A stretch of DNA of 64,000 nt from Bacillus sp. CECT 9360 (GCF_918741275.1 NZ_CAKKNA010000006.1:202272-266271); one strand, 5' to 3'; counted from the stretch's first letter, positions 20,138 through 29,956 are shown. Program-made: numbers and translations. The notes: a model not told the origin generated them from the sequence alone.

Positions 20138-20778
20138 TTTTTCCAGCCACTCCCTTCCCCGGCTATTTCAATCACTTGTTCATCTACGGACCAATTCGCT
20201 GCGAGAAATTTTTTAATCTCGTCCAAGTTGGCAGGCTGTTTCTGCGGAGCTGTGTCCCCTGTATTGATTTCTATTTTCGTGACAACCTCTACTGAGTCTG
20301 TTTCACTCTTTGCTTTGTCCAATTCCAGTACAATCTTTTCTAAGTCCTCCGGCATCTCAGGTTGTTTAGCATTTTTTACTTCTAAATGAATGGATTGAAT
20401 TTCCATTTCGTACTTCGCTATCAACTCCTCTTCCACTCCTGCCTTCAACCCGACAGCCATTTGTTCTAAAATATATGCATGTTGTGAGGCTTGTATTTCT
20501 TTTTTCTTCATTTCTGTTAAATTTTCCAGATTCTTTTGCTCACCCTTCTGGAAAGAAGCCGTTGCTTCTGCCAGCAATTGATCAAAATCGGTGTTAAATA
20601 AGGAAAGCACCGGCGATATGATAACCGCAATCAGCAAGAGACCAATGACCATCTTCGCATACTTCTGCATCGCCGAGCTCGGGAGCAGCATATCAATGAC
20701 AGTGGCTAGTAACACAAACAAAATGATATTCGTAATCCATCCCGTTAAAAATTCCAATGCTCCTGCTCCTTTCCTCAC
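20134..20778 (-). CDS. spoIIIAF: SpoIIIAF, stage III sporulation membrane protein
   Basis: 214 aa. Two N-terminal transmembrane helices (ITNIILFVLLATVIDMLLP and MVIGLLLIAVIISPVLSLF), then a soluble, coiled-coil-rich domain. Encoded between AE and AG, with four-base overlaps on both sides. Part of the feeding-tube/secretion complex between mother cell and forespore. Confidence 0.94.
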   Translation of the reverse strand: MRKGAGALEFLTGWITNIILFVLLATVIDMLLPSSAMQKYAKMVIGLLLIAVIISPVLSLFNTDFDQLLAEATASFQKGEQKNLENLTEMKKKEIQASQHAYILEQMAVGLKAGVEEELIAKYEMEIQSIHLEVKNAKQPEMPEDLEKIVLELDKAKSETDSVEVVTKIEINTGDTAPQKQPANLDEIKKFLAANWSVDEQVIEIAGEGSGWKN

Positions 20779-21968
20779 CTCACCATGAGCGTAATATTTC
20801 CGGCCGCTATAATAATCGTTATGCTTAGAAAAAACATAAGCGATACAATAGCCAGAGCCGCAAAAATATAAATCATGCTTTTGCTGATAATATCGAGACA
20901 GTTGATCACCGGTCCTCCGCCAAGCGGCTGCAAAAGCCCCGCTGCAAGCTTATAGATGAAGGAGACAATCAATATCTTGATGGCCGGAAAGGCCGTGATC
21001 ATAAGCAGGATCGCCATACCTGCCACCCCCACGGTATTTTTCAAGAGGACGGATGCATTAATAACAGTATCTGTAGCATCCGTAAACATTCTCCCGATCA
21101 CCGGTATGAAATTGCCGGTAATAAACTTCGCGGTTCTTAATGTTATCCCGTCAGCAACAGCCGATGTGGCTCCCTGAACGGAAATGACACCGAGAAAAAC
21201 GGTCATGAAAGCTCCAAGAATCCCGATTCCAAAGTTTCGAAGCAGCTGGGCAAGCTGTGTCACTTTATATTGGTCCGTCAACGTGCTGACAATGCTGAGA
21301 AGTGCTGAGAGAAACAGCAGCGGCAGGACGACATATTGAACCAAGATCCCGCTCGTGTTCATGAGAAAGAAAAGCACCGGATGAAAGAATCCCGCCGAGA
21401 TTACACCGCCCGAAGCGGCAATCAAAGCGAGCAGCAAAGGGATCAACGCCATCAGAAAGGAAATCATTAAATCGATTGTTTCCTTCGTATAGGTAATGGC
21501 GACATGAAAGCTGTTAAGTGCGAGAATAATCAGCACCATATATACAATCGCATAGGCAACTTTACTGATGGAACTTTGTTCAAAGGCATTTTGGAGCGAC
21601 TGGAGAAACATGCTGAACACAGTAAGCAATATCAATGAGCCAAGCAGCTTACCATTTACAATCAATTCATGGAAAATGAATTTTCCCAATCCCTTAAACC
21701 ATTCCGCGAATGAAAACTGCTTTTCCCCGCTGATAAAATCCATGAAGCTGCCTTTTTGGCTTTCCGGCAAAAAACCTCCGTATTCAGAGATGACATCATC
21801 CCAATATTGTTTCAGCTCGTCCACTCCGAGCTTGTCGATTTGAGACTGAACAAGCTCCGATTGCATAATGGGTTCTGTTTCAGCGGCGGGGGAGGCAAGG
21901 ACCGTGCTGCCCTGAAAAAAAAAGAGGAAAAGCAGCATGAGCGATAGGTAGTATATTTTTGGCTTCAT
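20775..21968 (-). CDS. spoIIIAE: SpoIIIAE, polytopic membrane protein of the SpoIIIA complex
   Basis: 397 aa. N-terminal signal-like segment (YYLSLMLLFLFFFQGSTVLA), then about eight transmembrane helices from about residue 110 onwards. Conserved features include GGVISAGFFHPVLFFLMN, GNFIPVIGRMFTDATDT and LLQPLGGGPVINCLD. Probably the export-channel component of the complex. It follows spoIIIAD and overlaps spoIIIAF by four bases. Confidence 0.95.
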   Translation of the reverse strand: MKPKIYYLSLMLLFLFFFQGSTVLASPAAETEPIMQSELVQSQIDKLGVDELKQYWDDVISEYGGFLPESQKGSFMDFISGEKQFSFAEWFKGLGKFIFHELIVNGKLLGSLILLTVFSMFLQSLQNAFEQSSISKVAYAIVYMVLIILALNSFHVAITYTKETIDLMISFLMALIPLLLALIAASGGVISAGFFHPVLFFLMNTSGILVQYVVLPLLFLSALLSIVSTLTDQYKVTQLAQLLRNFGIGILGAFMTVFLGVISVQGATSAVADGITLRTAKFITGNFIPVIGRMFTDATDTVINASVLLKNTVGVAGMAILLMITAFPAIKILIVSFIYKLAAGLLQPLGGGPVINCLDIISKSMIYIFAALAIVSLMFFLSITIIIAAGNITLMVR

Positions 21969-22004
21969 ATATTCACCTCACCTGTAATTAACAGATACCG
22001 TCTG

Positions 22005-22400
22005 TCAGCTCGGAATCATCTTAATAATCGTTTCGATGATGACTGTCAGAATCGGGATCGCCATTGCCAAAATCAATATTTTGCCGGCGAGTTCAATCTT
22101 TGAAGCAAGCGATCCTTGTCCGGCATCTTTCGTTATCTGGGAGGCAAACTCGGCAATATAAGCAATCCCAACAATCTTTAGAATCGTTTCAAGATACACC
22201 ATATTGACATTGGCATTGACTGCGATTTTTTCGAGCATCTGAATGATTTCATGAATTTTATCCGCCAAAAAAAGAAAGATCGAACAACCGACAAAGACCA
22301 CCAGCAGGAAGGCAAAATTCGGCTTTTGCTCCTTGATGATAAGGGCGAGGAAGGTGGCCACCAATGCGATCCCGGCTATTTTGATAATTTCAATGGCCAT
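22005..22400 (-). CDS. spoIIIAD: SpoIIIAD membrane protein
   Basis: 131 aa from the ATG at 22400 with GGGAGGGG upstream; the reading frame extends further 5' but overlaps spoIIIAC and lacks support. Strongly hydrophobic with four predicted membrane helices (MAIEIIKIAGIALVATFLALII at the start). Size and position match B. subtilis SpoIIIAD (133 aa). Confidence 0.94.
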   Translation of the reverse strand: MAIEIIKIAGIALVATFLALIIKEQKPNFAFLLVVFVGCSIFLFLADKIHEIIQMLEKIAVNANVNMVYLETILKIVGIAYIAEFASQITKDAGQGSLASKIELAGKILILAMAIPILTVIIETIIKMIPS

Positions 22401-22407
22401 CCCCTCC

Positions 22408-22611
22408 CTACTGAAACAAAAACACAGATTTGATTTTCTGGAAGAGATTCTCCACGATCGACGCAACCATGAATAAGATATAAATAAAACCAAAAAGGGT
22501 GACCCATTGAGCGTATTCCTTTTTTCCGACCTGATCCAAAATTGTATGCAAAAAAGCCACTACAATTCCGACACCGGCAATTTTAAATATGATGTCTACA
22601 TCCATGCCCAT
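22408..22611 (-). CDS. spoIIIAC: SpoIIIAC membrane protein
   Basis: 67 aa with two hydrophobic helices (IIFKIAGVGIVVAFLHTILDQV and WVTLFGFIYILFMVASIV), the size and pattern of SpoIIIAC. ATG behind GGGAGG. Located between AB and AD in the operon. Confidence 0.94.
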   Translation of the reverse strand: MGMDVDIIFKIAGVGIVVAFLHTILDQVGKKEYAQWVTLFGFIYILFMVASIVENLFQKIKSVFLFQ

Positions 22612-22632
22612 CTCATTTCCTCCCGTATCTGC

Positions 22633-23148
22633 CTACATTAGCAAAATTATTAATAACAAGCCGGATAGAAAGCCAAGGCTTTTGACCATTTTTTCGTATT
22701 TTCCCTGCCGGTCGATCGCGTCGTTCTCGAACCGTTCCAAATGCGTCATCGTGAGCTGTATCTGTTTTTGCTGATGATATCTATCATGCCTGCCGAGTGT
22801 TTCACCAAATTGGGATAGAATTTCAAATTCCCCCTGTTTTAATGCAAGCCATTTCCATATCTCTTTTAAGGACTCATCCCAGGCATCCTTCACAGTCGTT
22901 TCGCCTGAAGTAAGACGGTTAGCGAACGATTCAAAAAACCATGAGAGCGGTTTAGGCATTTGCTTCGAAAGCTTAAAGGCTGCTTCCGCGAGAGGAGTAT
23001 GACCATACATAATTTCTGCTTCCAGCGATTGCAAAGCCACCTTCAGCTGCCTTAGCTGGCGCGGCCGCTGGCTCAAATGTCTGGAAGCTTCAAATCCAGT
23101 CCAGGTCGTGGCTAAAATAATGATTGCCGCACCTATTAGCTTAAACAT
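22633..23148 (-). CDS. spoIIIAB: SpoIIIAB, type II secretion (GspF)-like sporulation protein
   Basis: 171 aa. N-terminal helix (MFKLIGAAIIILATTWTGFEA), the conserved RPRQLRQLKVALQSLEAEIMYGHTPLAEA, and C-terminal LGFLSGLLLIILL. The family resembles GspF/PilC membrane proteins. It begins directly after the spoIIIAA stop and works with that ATPase. Confidence 0.95.
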   Translation of the reverse strand: MFKLIGAAIIILATTWTGFEASRHLSQRPRQLRQLKVALQSLEAEIMYGHTPLAEAAFKLSKQMPKPLSWFFESFANRLTSGETTVKDAWDESLKEIWKWLALKQGEFEILSQFGETLGRHDRYHQQKQIQLTMTHLERFENDAIDRQGKYEKMVKSLGFLSGLLLIILLM

Positions 23149-24072
23149 CTATGAAACCCCCAGTTTCCGTGAAATAGGCTGACCCCGGGCATCCAGAACG
23201 GTTGAAATTCTCCCTCCATCTTCATCTCTTTTTAATTCAATGAATCTTTCGAATATGTTCTGTTCAAGGATATGGGCAATATTCGGACGTTTTTTAACAT
23301 CCTCCAATGAATGCCCGTGAGTGGTGATGATCAGCTTGATCCCCGCATTCACCGCTTCCAACACGGCCATCGTATCTTCAGCCCGGCCAATTTCATCGAC
23401 GACGAGAACATCCGGAGACATCGATCGGATCATCATCATCATTCCTTCTGCCTTTGGACAGCCGTCAAGCACATCCATCCTCGGACCAAATTCCAGCTGC
23501 GGCACCCCATGGACCGCGCCTGCAATTTCCGAACGTTCATCAACAACTCCTACCTTATTCGGCTGAATCTGATTTCGTTCATCTCCACCTGAAATAATGC
23601 GCGCGATGTCCCGGAGCAAAGTCGTCTTACCGCTTTGCGGTGCACCGATGATCATGGTATGTTGCCATCCTCCCATGAATAGATAGGGAATCAAGCCTTG
23701 CGCAGCACCGATTTTCTGCCTGGCTATCCTTATGTTAAAAGAGGAGACATCCCTGATCGCTTTAACAGCACCATTCTCCAGGATAACTTTGCCGGCCAGG
23801 CCCACTCTATGTCCTCCTGCAACCGTTATATAACCTCGTTTCAATTCTTCCTCAAGCGTATATAAAGAAAATTGGCTCAGACGACTGAGCAATCCTTGAG
23901 CATCCGCAGCACTCACCAGGTACGGCATAAAAGATGGCCTGCCGCCGATAATGATTTCAAGAGGCCTCCCGACACGGATGCGAAGCTCTTCGATTTTTTC
24001 GGCCTCGGCCGGTGGAACAGACCTTAGCTGTTCATGAATCTTTTTCGGCAAAAGTGACAGGACACTTTCCAT
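23149..24072 (-). CDS. spoIIIAA: SpoIIIAA, secretion-type ATPase of the SpoIIIA complex
   Basis: 307 aa. Walker A IIGAPQSGKTTLLRDIAR (about residues 143-160), Walker B PDVLVVDEIGRAED and the conserved VGVVDERSEIAG between them. Related to type II/IV secretion ATPases; thought to energise the mother cell-forespore channel. First gene of the eight-gene operon, preceded by a sigma-E-type promoter at 24099-24127. Confidence 0.96.
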   Translation of the reverse strand: MESVLSLLPKKIHEQLRSVPPAEAEKIEELRIRVGRPLEIIIGGRPSFMPYLVSAADAQGLLSRLSQFSLYTLEEELKRGYITVAGGHRVGLAGKVILENGAVKAIRDVSSFNIRIARQKIGAAQGLIPYLFMGGWQHTMIIGAPQSGKTTLLRDIARIISGGDERNQIQPNKVGVVDERSEIAGAVHGVPQLEFGPRMDVLDGCPKAEGMMMMIRSMSPDVLVVDEIGRAEDTMAVLEAVNAGIKLIITTHGHSLEDVKKRPNIAHILEQNIFERFIELKRDEDGGRISTVLDARGQPISRKLGVS

Positions 24073-24098
24073 AGCTACCCCCCTCGTTCATTATTTAA

Positions 24099-24127
24099 AA
24101 TGTATGCCTGTCCGCACAGTTTATGAC
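24099..24127 (-). promoter_or_regulatory. Sigma-E promoter of the spoIIIA operon
   Basis: On the minus strand GTCATAAA, 13 bases, then CATACATT, which closely fits the sigma-E -35/-10 pattern. It lies about 30 bases upstream of the spoIIIAA start. Mother-cell transcription of this operon by sigma-E is established in B. subtilis. Confidence 0.75.
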
Positions 24128-24174
24128 TGGCATTGATGAACAGTTATGGAGGAAACCTCGACGATTGGCAAGTA

Positions 24175-25590
24175 TTTTAAAGTAGCCAATTCCATATTTC
24201 GTAGCGGGAATTTTAGTTTTGTAGCGGGTTTTCTGCGGATTGTAGCCGGGTTGGGGACTTTTGTAGCGAGAATCTCATTTTTGTAGCCAATCCCAGATTT
24301 CGTAGCCGGAATTTCATTTTTGTAGCCGGGTTGCTGCTGATTGTAGCCGGGTTGAGAACTTTTGTAGCCGAAATTCCAGTTTTGTTGCCAGGCTCTTTTT
24401 TTGTTGCGGAAATTTTGATTTTGTTGCCGCTTTGACTAGTTTTGTTGCCGAAACAGCGACTTTCGTTGCCGGAATTCTGTTTTTGTTGCCTGTCCCATTT
24501 TTTGTTGCGGATAATTCCATTTTGTTGCCGGTTTGACTGGTTTTGTTGCCGAAACAGCGACTTTCGTTGCCGGAATTTCAGTTTTGTTGTCAGGCCCTTT
24601 TTTTGTTGCGGAAATTCCGATTTTGTTGCCGGTTTGACTAGTTTTGTTGCCGGAACAGGGACTTTTGTTGCCGAAATTCCAGTTTTGTTGCCAGGCTCTT
24701 TTTTTGTTGCGGAAATTCCGATTTTGTTGCCGGTTTGACTAGTTTTGTTGCCGAAACAGCGACTTTTGTTGCCGAAATTCCAGTTTTGTTGCCAGTCCCT
24801 TTTTTTGTTGCGGATAATTCCATTTTGTTGCCGCTTTGACTGGTTTTGTTGCCGAAACAGCGACTTTCGTTGCCGGAATTCTGTTTTTGTTGCCAGGCTC
24901 TTTTTTTGTTGCGGAAATTTCCAGTTTGTTGCCGGTTTGACTAGTTTTGTTGCCGGAATAGAGACTTTCGTTGCCGGAATTTCAGTTTTGTTGCCAGGCT
25001 CTTTTTTTGTTGCGGAAATTTCGGTTTTGTTGCCGCATTGACTGGTTTTGTTGCCGAAACAGCGACTTTTGTTGCCGAAATTCCAGTTTTGTTGCCAGGC
25101 CCTTTTTTTGTTGCGGAAATTTCCAGTTTGTTGCCGGTTTGACTAGTTTTGTTGCCGAAACAGAGACTTTCGTTGCCGGAATTCTGGTTTTGTTGCCAGG
25201 CTCTTTTTTTGTTGCGGAAATTCCGATTTTGTTGCCGGTTTGACTAGTTTTGTTGCCGGAACAGAGACTTTCGTTGCCGGAATTTCAGTTTTGTTGTCAG
25301 GCCCTTTTTTGTTGCGGAAATTCCGATTTTGTTGCGGGTTTGACTAGTTTTGTTGCCGGAACAGCGACTTTCGTTGCCGGAATTCTGTTTTTGTTGCCAG
25401 GCCCTTTTTTTGTTGCGGAAATTTCCAGTTTTGTTGCCGCTTTGACTAGTTTTGTTGCCGAAACAGCGACTTTTGTTGGCGGAATTTTAGTTTTGTTGCC
25501 AGGCCCTTTTTTCGTTGCGGAAACTTTCCGTCGGGTTGATTAGTTTTGGAACCGGGGGAGAACTTTCCCATTTTGTAACCAGTCCCGGAT
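24175..25590. repeat. Large non-coding array of about 65 units of 20-21 bp with core TTTTGTTGCC
   Basis: Between the efp terminator and the spoIIIAA promoter, the core TTTTGTTGCC (or TTTCGTTGCC, TTTTGTTGCG) recurs every 20-21 bp. From about 24380 the inter-core tails cycle in fixed order, roughly GAAATTCCGA, GGTTTGACTAG, GAAACAGCGAC, GGAATTCCAG, AGGCTCTTTT, giving a higher-order repeat near 102 bp present about 11 times. The first about 180 bases use TTTTGTAGCC, and the last units decay to TTTTGGAACC and TTTTGTAACC. Several frames stay open by periodicity, but none has a ribosome site. No gene is seen in this 1.5-kb gap; B. subtilis has the small yqhV at this position. Confidence 0.92.
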
Positions 25591-25610
25591 TCCTAACAAA
25601 ATTGAGCACA

Positions 25611-25644
25611 AAAAAACCGGAGATTCAAGATCTCCGGTTTTGGA
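25611..25644 (-). terminator. Terminator of efp
   Basis: AAAACCGGAGAT / ATCTCCGGTTTT hairpin followed by T-rich sequence on the minus strand; it marks the end of the efp transcript before the repeat array. Confidence 0.9.
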
Positions 25645-25650
25645 CTTTTC

Positions 25651-26208
25651 TTATGCACGCGATACATAGGAAGCTTCTGTTGTATTGATGATCAGACGGT
25701 CTCCCTGGTTTATGAAGAAAGGAACCTGGACTGTAAGTCCTGTTTCAAGGGTTGCCGGTTTCGTTCCACCGGAAGCGGTGTCCCCCTTAATTCCCGGTTC
25801 TGTTTCTGTAACTTCTAGTTCAACTGTGTTTGGAAGCTCTACCCCAAGCGTTTCACTTTGGAATGTCATGATATGCACTTCCATGTTTTCCTTCAAGAAT
25901 TTCAATTCCCTCTCGATGCTCGTTTCAGGAAGTTCGATTTGATCATATGTTTCATTATCCATAAACACATGGTTGTCGCCGCTTGCATACAAATATTGCA
26001 TCTTGCGGTTTTCGATATGGGCTTTGCTTACTTTTTCACCGGCCCGGAAGGTCTTTTCCTGGATGGAGCCTGTACGAAGGTTCCGAAGCTTTGAACGTAC
26101 AAACGCAGCTCCTTTACCTGGCTTTACATGCTGGAATTCAATTACCTGCCAAATGGCATTGTCTACTTCAATTGTTAACCCGGTACGAAAATCATTGACG
26201 GAAATCAT
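25651..26208 (-). CDS. efp: Translation elongation factor P
   Basis: 185 aa, the standard length. Three OB/KOW-like domains; the tip loop VKPGKGAAF puts Lys32 at the position modified in Bacillus EF-P. Rescues ribosomes stalled at polyproline. It follows yqhT by 20 bases and is terminated by a strong hairpin. Confidence 0.97.
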   Translation of the reverse strand: MISVNDFRTGLTIEVDNAIWQVIEFQHVKPGKGAAFVRSKLRNLRTGSIQEKTFRAGEKVSKAHIENRKMQYLYASGDNHVFMDNETYDQIELPETSIERELKFLKENMEVHIMTFQSETLGVELPNTVELEVTETEPGIKGDTASGGTKPATLETGLTVQVPFFINQGDRLIINTTEASYVSRA

Positions 26209-26228
26209 CTTTTGTCCTCCTACATGTT

Positions 26229-27290
26229 TTACAGAATAATTAACTCTTTAGTTGAATGGGTGAGCGATTCATTGCCGCGGGTGGTAATGATCGTATCGTC
26301 TTCGATCCGGACACCGCCTAATTCTGCCACATAAATGCCCGGTTCCACGGTTACAGCCATGCCTGGTTCAAGTATGGTTTCAGATCTTACGGAAAGTGCC
26401 GGTCCTTCATGCACTTCGAGGCCGATGCCATGACCGGTTGAATGGCCAAAACTTTCTCCGTATCCTTTTTCGGCAATAAAATTACGGGTTAGTGCGTCTG
26501 CTTCTTTTCCAGTCATGCCCGGCTTGATGCCGGCCATTCCCCGCAGTTGTGCTTCAAGAACGATGTTGTAAATATTTATTAACTCATCACTCGGCTGGCC
26601 CACTGCCAGGGTTCGGGTAATATCGGATACGTACCCGTTGTAATAAGCTCCGTAATCAAGCGTGACCAATTCTCCCTTTTCAATCACTTTATCAGAAGCA
26701 ACCCCGTGCGGAAGAGCCCCGCGGTACCCTGAAGCGACAATCGTGTCGAAGGAAGAAGAGGAAGCTCCCTGCTTTCTCATAAAAAACTCAAGTTCATTGG
26801 AAACTTCCAATTCGGTTAAACCGGGACGGATATATTGTGTGATATGGGTAAATGCCGCATCGGCAATCTGAGCGGCTTCCTTTAATATCTTAATCTCTGA
26901 CGGTGTCTTAATCAAGCGCAATTTCTCTATCAGGCCGGATACCGGGACGAGCTCACCTTCAAAAGCGGTTTCATACACTTTGTATGACCCAAACGTGACG
27001 TGATCCTGTTCAAAACCAAGCCTTTTGATGCCCATCGCTTTTGCCTGACTGGCCACTTCATCGGTAATCGTACCAGTGTGCTGGATAATTTCAAACCCTT
27101 GAGCCTGCTTTCCTGCCTGTTCCATATAGCGGAAATCCGTAATGAATTTCGCTTCTTTGAGGGAAATCAGCACAATACCCGCAGAACCGGTGAAGTTCGT
27201 CATATAGCGGCGGTTATATGTGCTTGTGATCAAAAATCCATCAACCTGGACAATCTCCATTTTTTCGCGGAGTCGCTCTAATTTTTCCAT
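26229..27290 (-). CDS. yqhT: M24 family Xaa-Pro aminopeptidase/dipeptidase (YqhT)
   Basis: 353 aa from the ATG at 27290; the GTG four codons upstream is fused to the AAAGGAG site. N-terminal creatinase-like domain, then a pita-bread metallopeptidase domain with metal ligands in [31 protein letters not shown] and VTVEPGIYV. Removes N-terminal residues preceding proline. It is co-oriented with aroQ and efp, as in B. subtilis. Confidence 0.93.
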   Translation of the reverse strand: MEKLERLREKMEIVQVDGFLITSTYNRRYMTNFTGSAGIVLISLKEAKFITDFRYMEQAGKQAQGFEIIQHTGTITDEVASQAKAMGIKRLGFEQDHVTFGSYKVYETAFEGELVPVSGLIEKLRLIKTPSEIKILKEAAQIADAAFTHITQYIRPGLTELEVSNELEFFMRKQGASSSSFDTIVASGYRGALPHGVASDKVIEKGELVTLDYGAYYNGYVSDITRTLAVGQPSDELINIYNIVLEAQLRGMAGIKPGMTGKEADALTRNFIAEKGYGESFGHSTGHGIGLEVHEGPALSVRSETILEPGMAVTVEPGIYVAELGGVRIEDDTIITTRGNESLTHSTKELIIL

Positions 27291-27306
27291 CTCACGTTTC
27301 ACTCCT

Positions 27307-27738
27307 TTATAATTTTTTTAATGCATGAAGCGCTAATTCGTAGCCTTGCAGACCAAGTCCGACGATTTGACCGGCCGCAACCGGTGCAATAACGGATACA
27401 TGCCTGAAATCCTCCCGGGCATGAACGTTTGTAATATGTACTTCGATGACGGGGATTTTTATAGCAGCAATCGCATCCCGAATCGCATAGCTGTAGTGTG
27501 TAAACGCTCCTGGATTGATAACGATGCCCTTTACGCCATTGTCTTCGGCCCAGTGCAGTTTATCAATAATGGCTCCTTCATGGTTAGATTGGAAGAAATT
27601 CAGGCTGATTTCGAGCCCTTCCTCATTTTGCCTTAAAGAATTCTCTAAATCGGAAAGCGTCTCTGTTCCGTATTGCTTTGGCTCCCGCTTGCCTAACCGA
27701 TTAAGATTAGGTCCGTTTATCACTAATATAATTTTCAT
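27307..27738 (-). CDS. aroQ: Type II 3-dehydroquinate dehydratase
   Basis: 143 aa, a typical type II size. Signature ILVINGPNLNRLGKREPKQYG at the N-terminus with the catalytic Tyr region, then GIVINPGAFTHYSYAIRDA and PVIEVHITNVHAREDFRH. Converts 3-dehydroquinate to 3-dehydroshikimate in the shikimate pathway; aroK later in the window acts two steps further on. Confidence 0.96.
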   Translation of the reverse strand: MKIILVINGPNLNRLGKREPKQYGTETLSDLENSLRQNEEGLEISLNFFQSNHEGAIIDKLHWAEDNGVKGIVINPGAFTHYSYAIRDAIAAIKIPVIEVHITNVHAREDFRHVSVIAPVAAGQIVGLGLQGYELALHALKKL

Positions 27739-27862
27739 GCTACACCCGCTTTATCTGCTGAATTGAAAAAAGAATGTTCAACATGAACATTCTATCATAA
27801 TCCCAAATTATGTTACACAGAAAAGAGCAAGCATCTTTTCATGTTCAATGCGTGATCTATAA

Positions 27863-28369
27863 TCAGGTCATTTCCGTTTCCATCTTTTCTATCTTTTCGA
27901 GCTCCTGATGTTCGTAAGAAATTGAATAGCCGATAGATACCCCAAATAAGATAAAAAGACAGATGCTAGTGATAATGGTGTTACCCGTCATTTCCGCATA
28001 AGAGGGAAAATCAGGGAACATCGGTTTTAAAATAAAAACTAAAATCAGCCATAAAACCAGTCCATATAGCAGACCGGCAAAAATACTTGTGGCCTTTTTT
28101 AATAAAGCATAGTAAACGAGAGCTACCAAAATGGAAAGGATTCCAAAAAGCAGGATGGATATGACCACCCCGAGCCAGCCTTTGGCCCATTCTAAAGTAA
28201 TCCATGAAGTTAGAAGAACTTTTGGGCTGAAGTCCAAAAAATTAAAAAAGTAGGCAACCTGGGCCATTAGGCTCCAAAAAACACCGCTAATAAAACCAAT
28301 GACCATGGAATCCATGACAAGAGACCTTGGTACATCCCGTCCGGTTTGTTCTTCATTTAGCTCAGACAT
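27863..28369 (-). CDS. yqhR: YqhR family membrane protein
   Basis: 168 aa from the ATG at 28369 (GGAGGTG upstream). Four hydrophobic helices (about 18-40, 55-78, 88-110, 120-145) and a charged C-terminal tail. Recognised as YqhR by sequence style and position between aroQ and yqhQ; function unknown. Divergent from yqhQ. Confidence 0.85.
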   Translation of the reverse strand: MSELNEEQTGRDVPRSLVMDSMVIGFISGVFWSLMAQVAYFFNFLDFSPKVLLTSWITLEWAKGWLGVVISILLFGILSILVALVYYALLKKATSIFAGLLYGLVLWLILVFILKPMFPDFPSYAEMTGNTIITSICLFILFGVSIGYSISYEHQELEKIEKMETEMT

Positions 28370-28537
28370 ATCTTTCACCTCCATTAAGTAACATGCCCCT
28401 TCCCTGCATGCAATATTTCTATGAATTCATCCATGCAATCAAAGTCGAACAATTAAAGTATAAAAATATTGTTTTTTTTAGTATGATAAAGAAGTAGTAC
28501 GAAGGGTCCCAAATAACAGCATAGGTTGGTGTAGAAA

Positions 28538-29479
28538 TTGTCTGAAACCCAAAAACCAGTATACGGAGGGCAGGCGGTAGTGGAAGGCGTCATGTTTGGC
28601 GGCAAACACCACACCGTTACCGCGGTCCGGCGTAAAGACTCTTCAATAGAATATTTTCATGTACCACGAGAAAGTAAGCCCCTGCTTAAGAAATTAAAAA
28701 AAGTCCCTTTTTTACGCGGGATCGTAGCCATCATAGATTCAAGTGCCAACGGCTCAAAGCATCTAAACTTTTCATCAGAACGCTTTGATGTCGATCCTGC
28801 TGATGATGGGGAAATCGCAAAGGAAGCGGCATCATCGTCGAAGCTGACAATGTGGCTAGGTGTAGCAGCCATTGGCGTGCTCTCATTCATTTTTGGAAAA
28901 TTGATATTTACACTCATCCCGGTTTTTCTCGCTGATTTAATGCAACCGATTTTCGAGGGTAAGACCGCCCAGATTCTTGTAGAAGGCTTCTTCAAGCTTC
29001 TCCTATTGTTTTCCTATATATATTTTGTGTCGCTCACCCCGATCATTAAAAGGGTTTTCCAATATCACGGAGCTGAGCACAAGATTATCAATTGTTTTGA
29101 AAACGACAAAGAACTTACTATCGAAAACGTTCAAGCCCAGTCCAGGCTCCATTACCGCTGTGGCTCAAGCTTTATGTTATTCACTGTATTTGTAGGGGTT
29201 TTTGTCTATATGTTCTTTCCAACGGATCCTCTCTGGCTGAGAGTCGTCAATCGGATATTGCTCATTCCAGTGGTCCTCGGCATCTCCTTTGAAGTGCTTC
29301 AGCTTACAAACAAATTGAGAGATGTTCCCGTTCTGCGCTATCTTGGCTATCCTGGTCTATGGTTGCAGCTTTTGACCACGAAAGAGCCGACAGATGACCA
29401 AGTTGAAGTGGCCCTGGCTTCTTTCAATGAACTTCTCAGACTGGAAAACGCAGGTTTAAAAACAGAAGATATTGTGTAA
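28538..29479 (+). CDS. yqhQ: DUF1385 membrane protein YqhQ
   Basis: 313 aa. Conserved N-terminal VYGGQAVVEGVMFGG and central YHGAEHKIINCFEN motifs of DUF1385, with about four transmembrane helices and LRYLGYPGLWLQLLTTKEP near the C-terminus. Function unknown. TTG start; the ribosome site is weak (GGTTGGTG). Divergent from yqhR, as in B. subtilis. Confidence 0.9.
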   Translation: MSETQKPVYGGQAVVEGVMFGGKHHTVTAVRRKDSSIEYFHVPRESKPLLKKLKKVPFLRGIVAIIDSSANGSKHLNFSSERFDVDPADDGEIAKEAASSSKLTMWLGVAAIGVLSFIFGKLIFTLIPVFLADLMQPIFEGKTAQILVEGFFKLLLLFSYIYFVSLTPIIKRVFQYHGAEHKIINCFENDKELTIENVQAQSRLHYRCGSSFMLFTVFVGVFVYMFFPTDPLWLRVVNRILLIPVVLGISFEVLQLTNKLRDVPVLRYLGYPGLWLQLLTTKEPTDDQVEVALASFNELLRLENAGLKTEDIV

Positions 29480-29576
29480 AAAAATAGCATAAGGAAAAAA
29501 TAGTTTAGGATTATTTTATAAAAATCGTTTAAAAAGCGGCAAAAATGCTCATGATGCTCTTAAGGAGGTGTCTTTG

Positions 29577-29939
29577 TTGAATCGTATCATTTACGGGATC
29601 ATTGCCTTGGCCGTTCTCGGACTCGCCAGCCAACTGTTTCACAATCCATGGAGCTTGATTAGAAGCGTCCTGATTATCGCAGTTGTGGTGGGAATTGTTT
29701 ATTTGATTTATAAACGTTTAACAAAGGATAAACCTGAAAAAAAAGAGCAACGAGCATTTCTTAAAGCCGCTCGCCAATCAAAAAAAAGGCAGAAATCCAC
29801 AAAGGCAAAACGGGATAATGTCGCTAACTTTTCTCTAGCCAAATCAGCGAAGAAATCGAAAATCAGAAAAAAATCGGAAGCAAACCTAACCGTCATTGAA
29901 GGAAAAAAAAATAAAAAGAAAAATCGGGCTTCGTTTTAA
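29577..29939 (+). CDS. yqhP: SA1362/YqhP-like membrane protein
   Basis: About 120 aa. Two close hydrophobic segments (RIIYGIIALAVLGLASQLF and LIRSVLIIAVVVGIVYLIY) followed by a very Lys-rich cytoplasmic tail, matching the SA1362/YqhP family pattern. TTG start eight bases after AAGGAGG; the GTG counted further upstream lies inside that site. Function unknown. Ends at a bidirectional terminator shared with yqhO. Confidence 0.82.
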   Translation: MNRIIYGIIALAVLGLASQLFHNPWSLIRSVLIIAVVVGIVYLIYKRLTKDKPEKKEQRAFLKAARQSKKRQKSTKAKRDNVANFSLAKSAKKSKIRKKSEANLTVIEGKKNKKKNRASF

Positions 29940-29956
29940 AAAGCCCGATTTTTTAA
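29921..29956. terminator. Bidirectional terminator between yqhP and yqhO
   Basis: AAATCGGGCTT / AAGCCCGATTT hairpin with A-run before and T-run after; it overlaps the ends of both convergent genes. Confidence 0.88.

Noticed and set aside
24442..25543. Long cysteine/phenylalanine-rich proteins read through the repeat array (e.g. FVAG, LLPGSFFVAE patterns)
   Set aside because: Several frames on both strands stay open simply because the repeat lacks stop codons; none has a ribosome site or non-repeat sequence.
24175..25590. CRISPR array
   Set aside because: The conserved core is only about 10 bp, spacing is 20-21 bp, and the in-between tails recur in a fixed cycle rather than being unique spacers. 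No cas genes are present.
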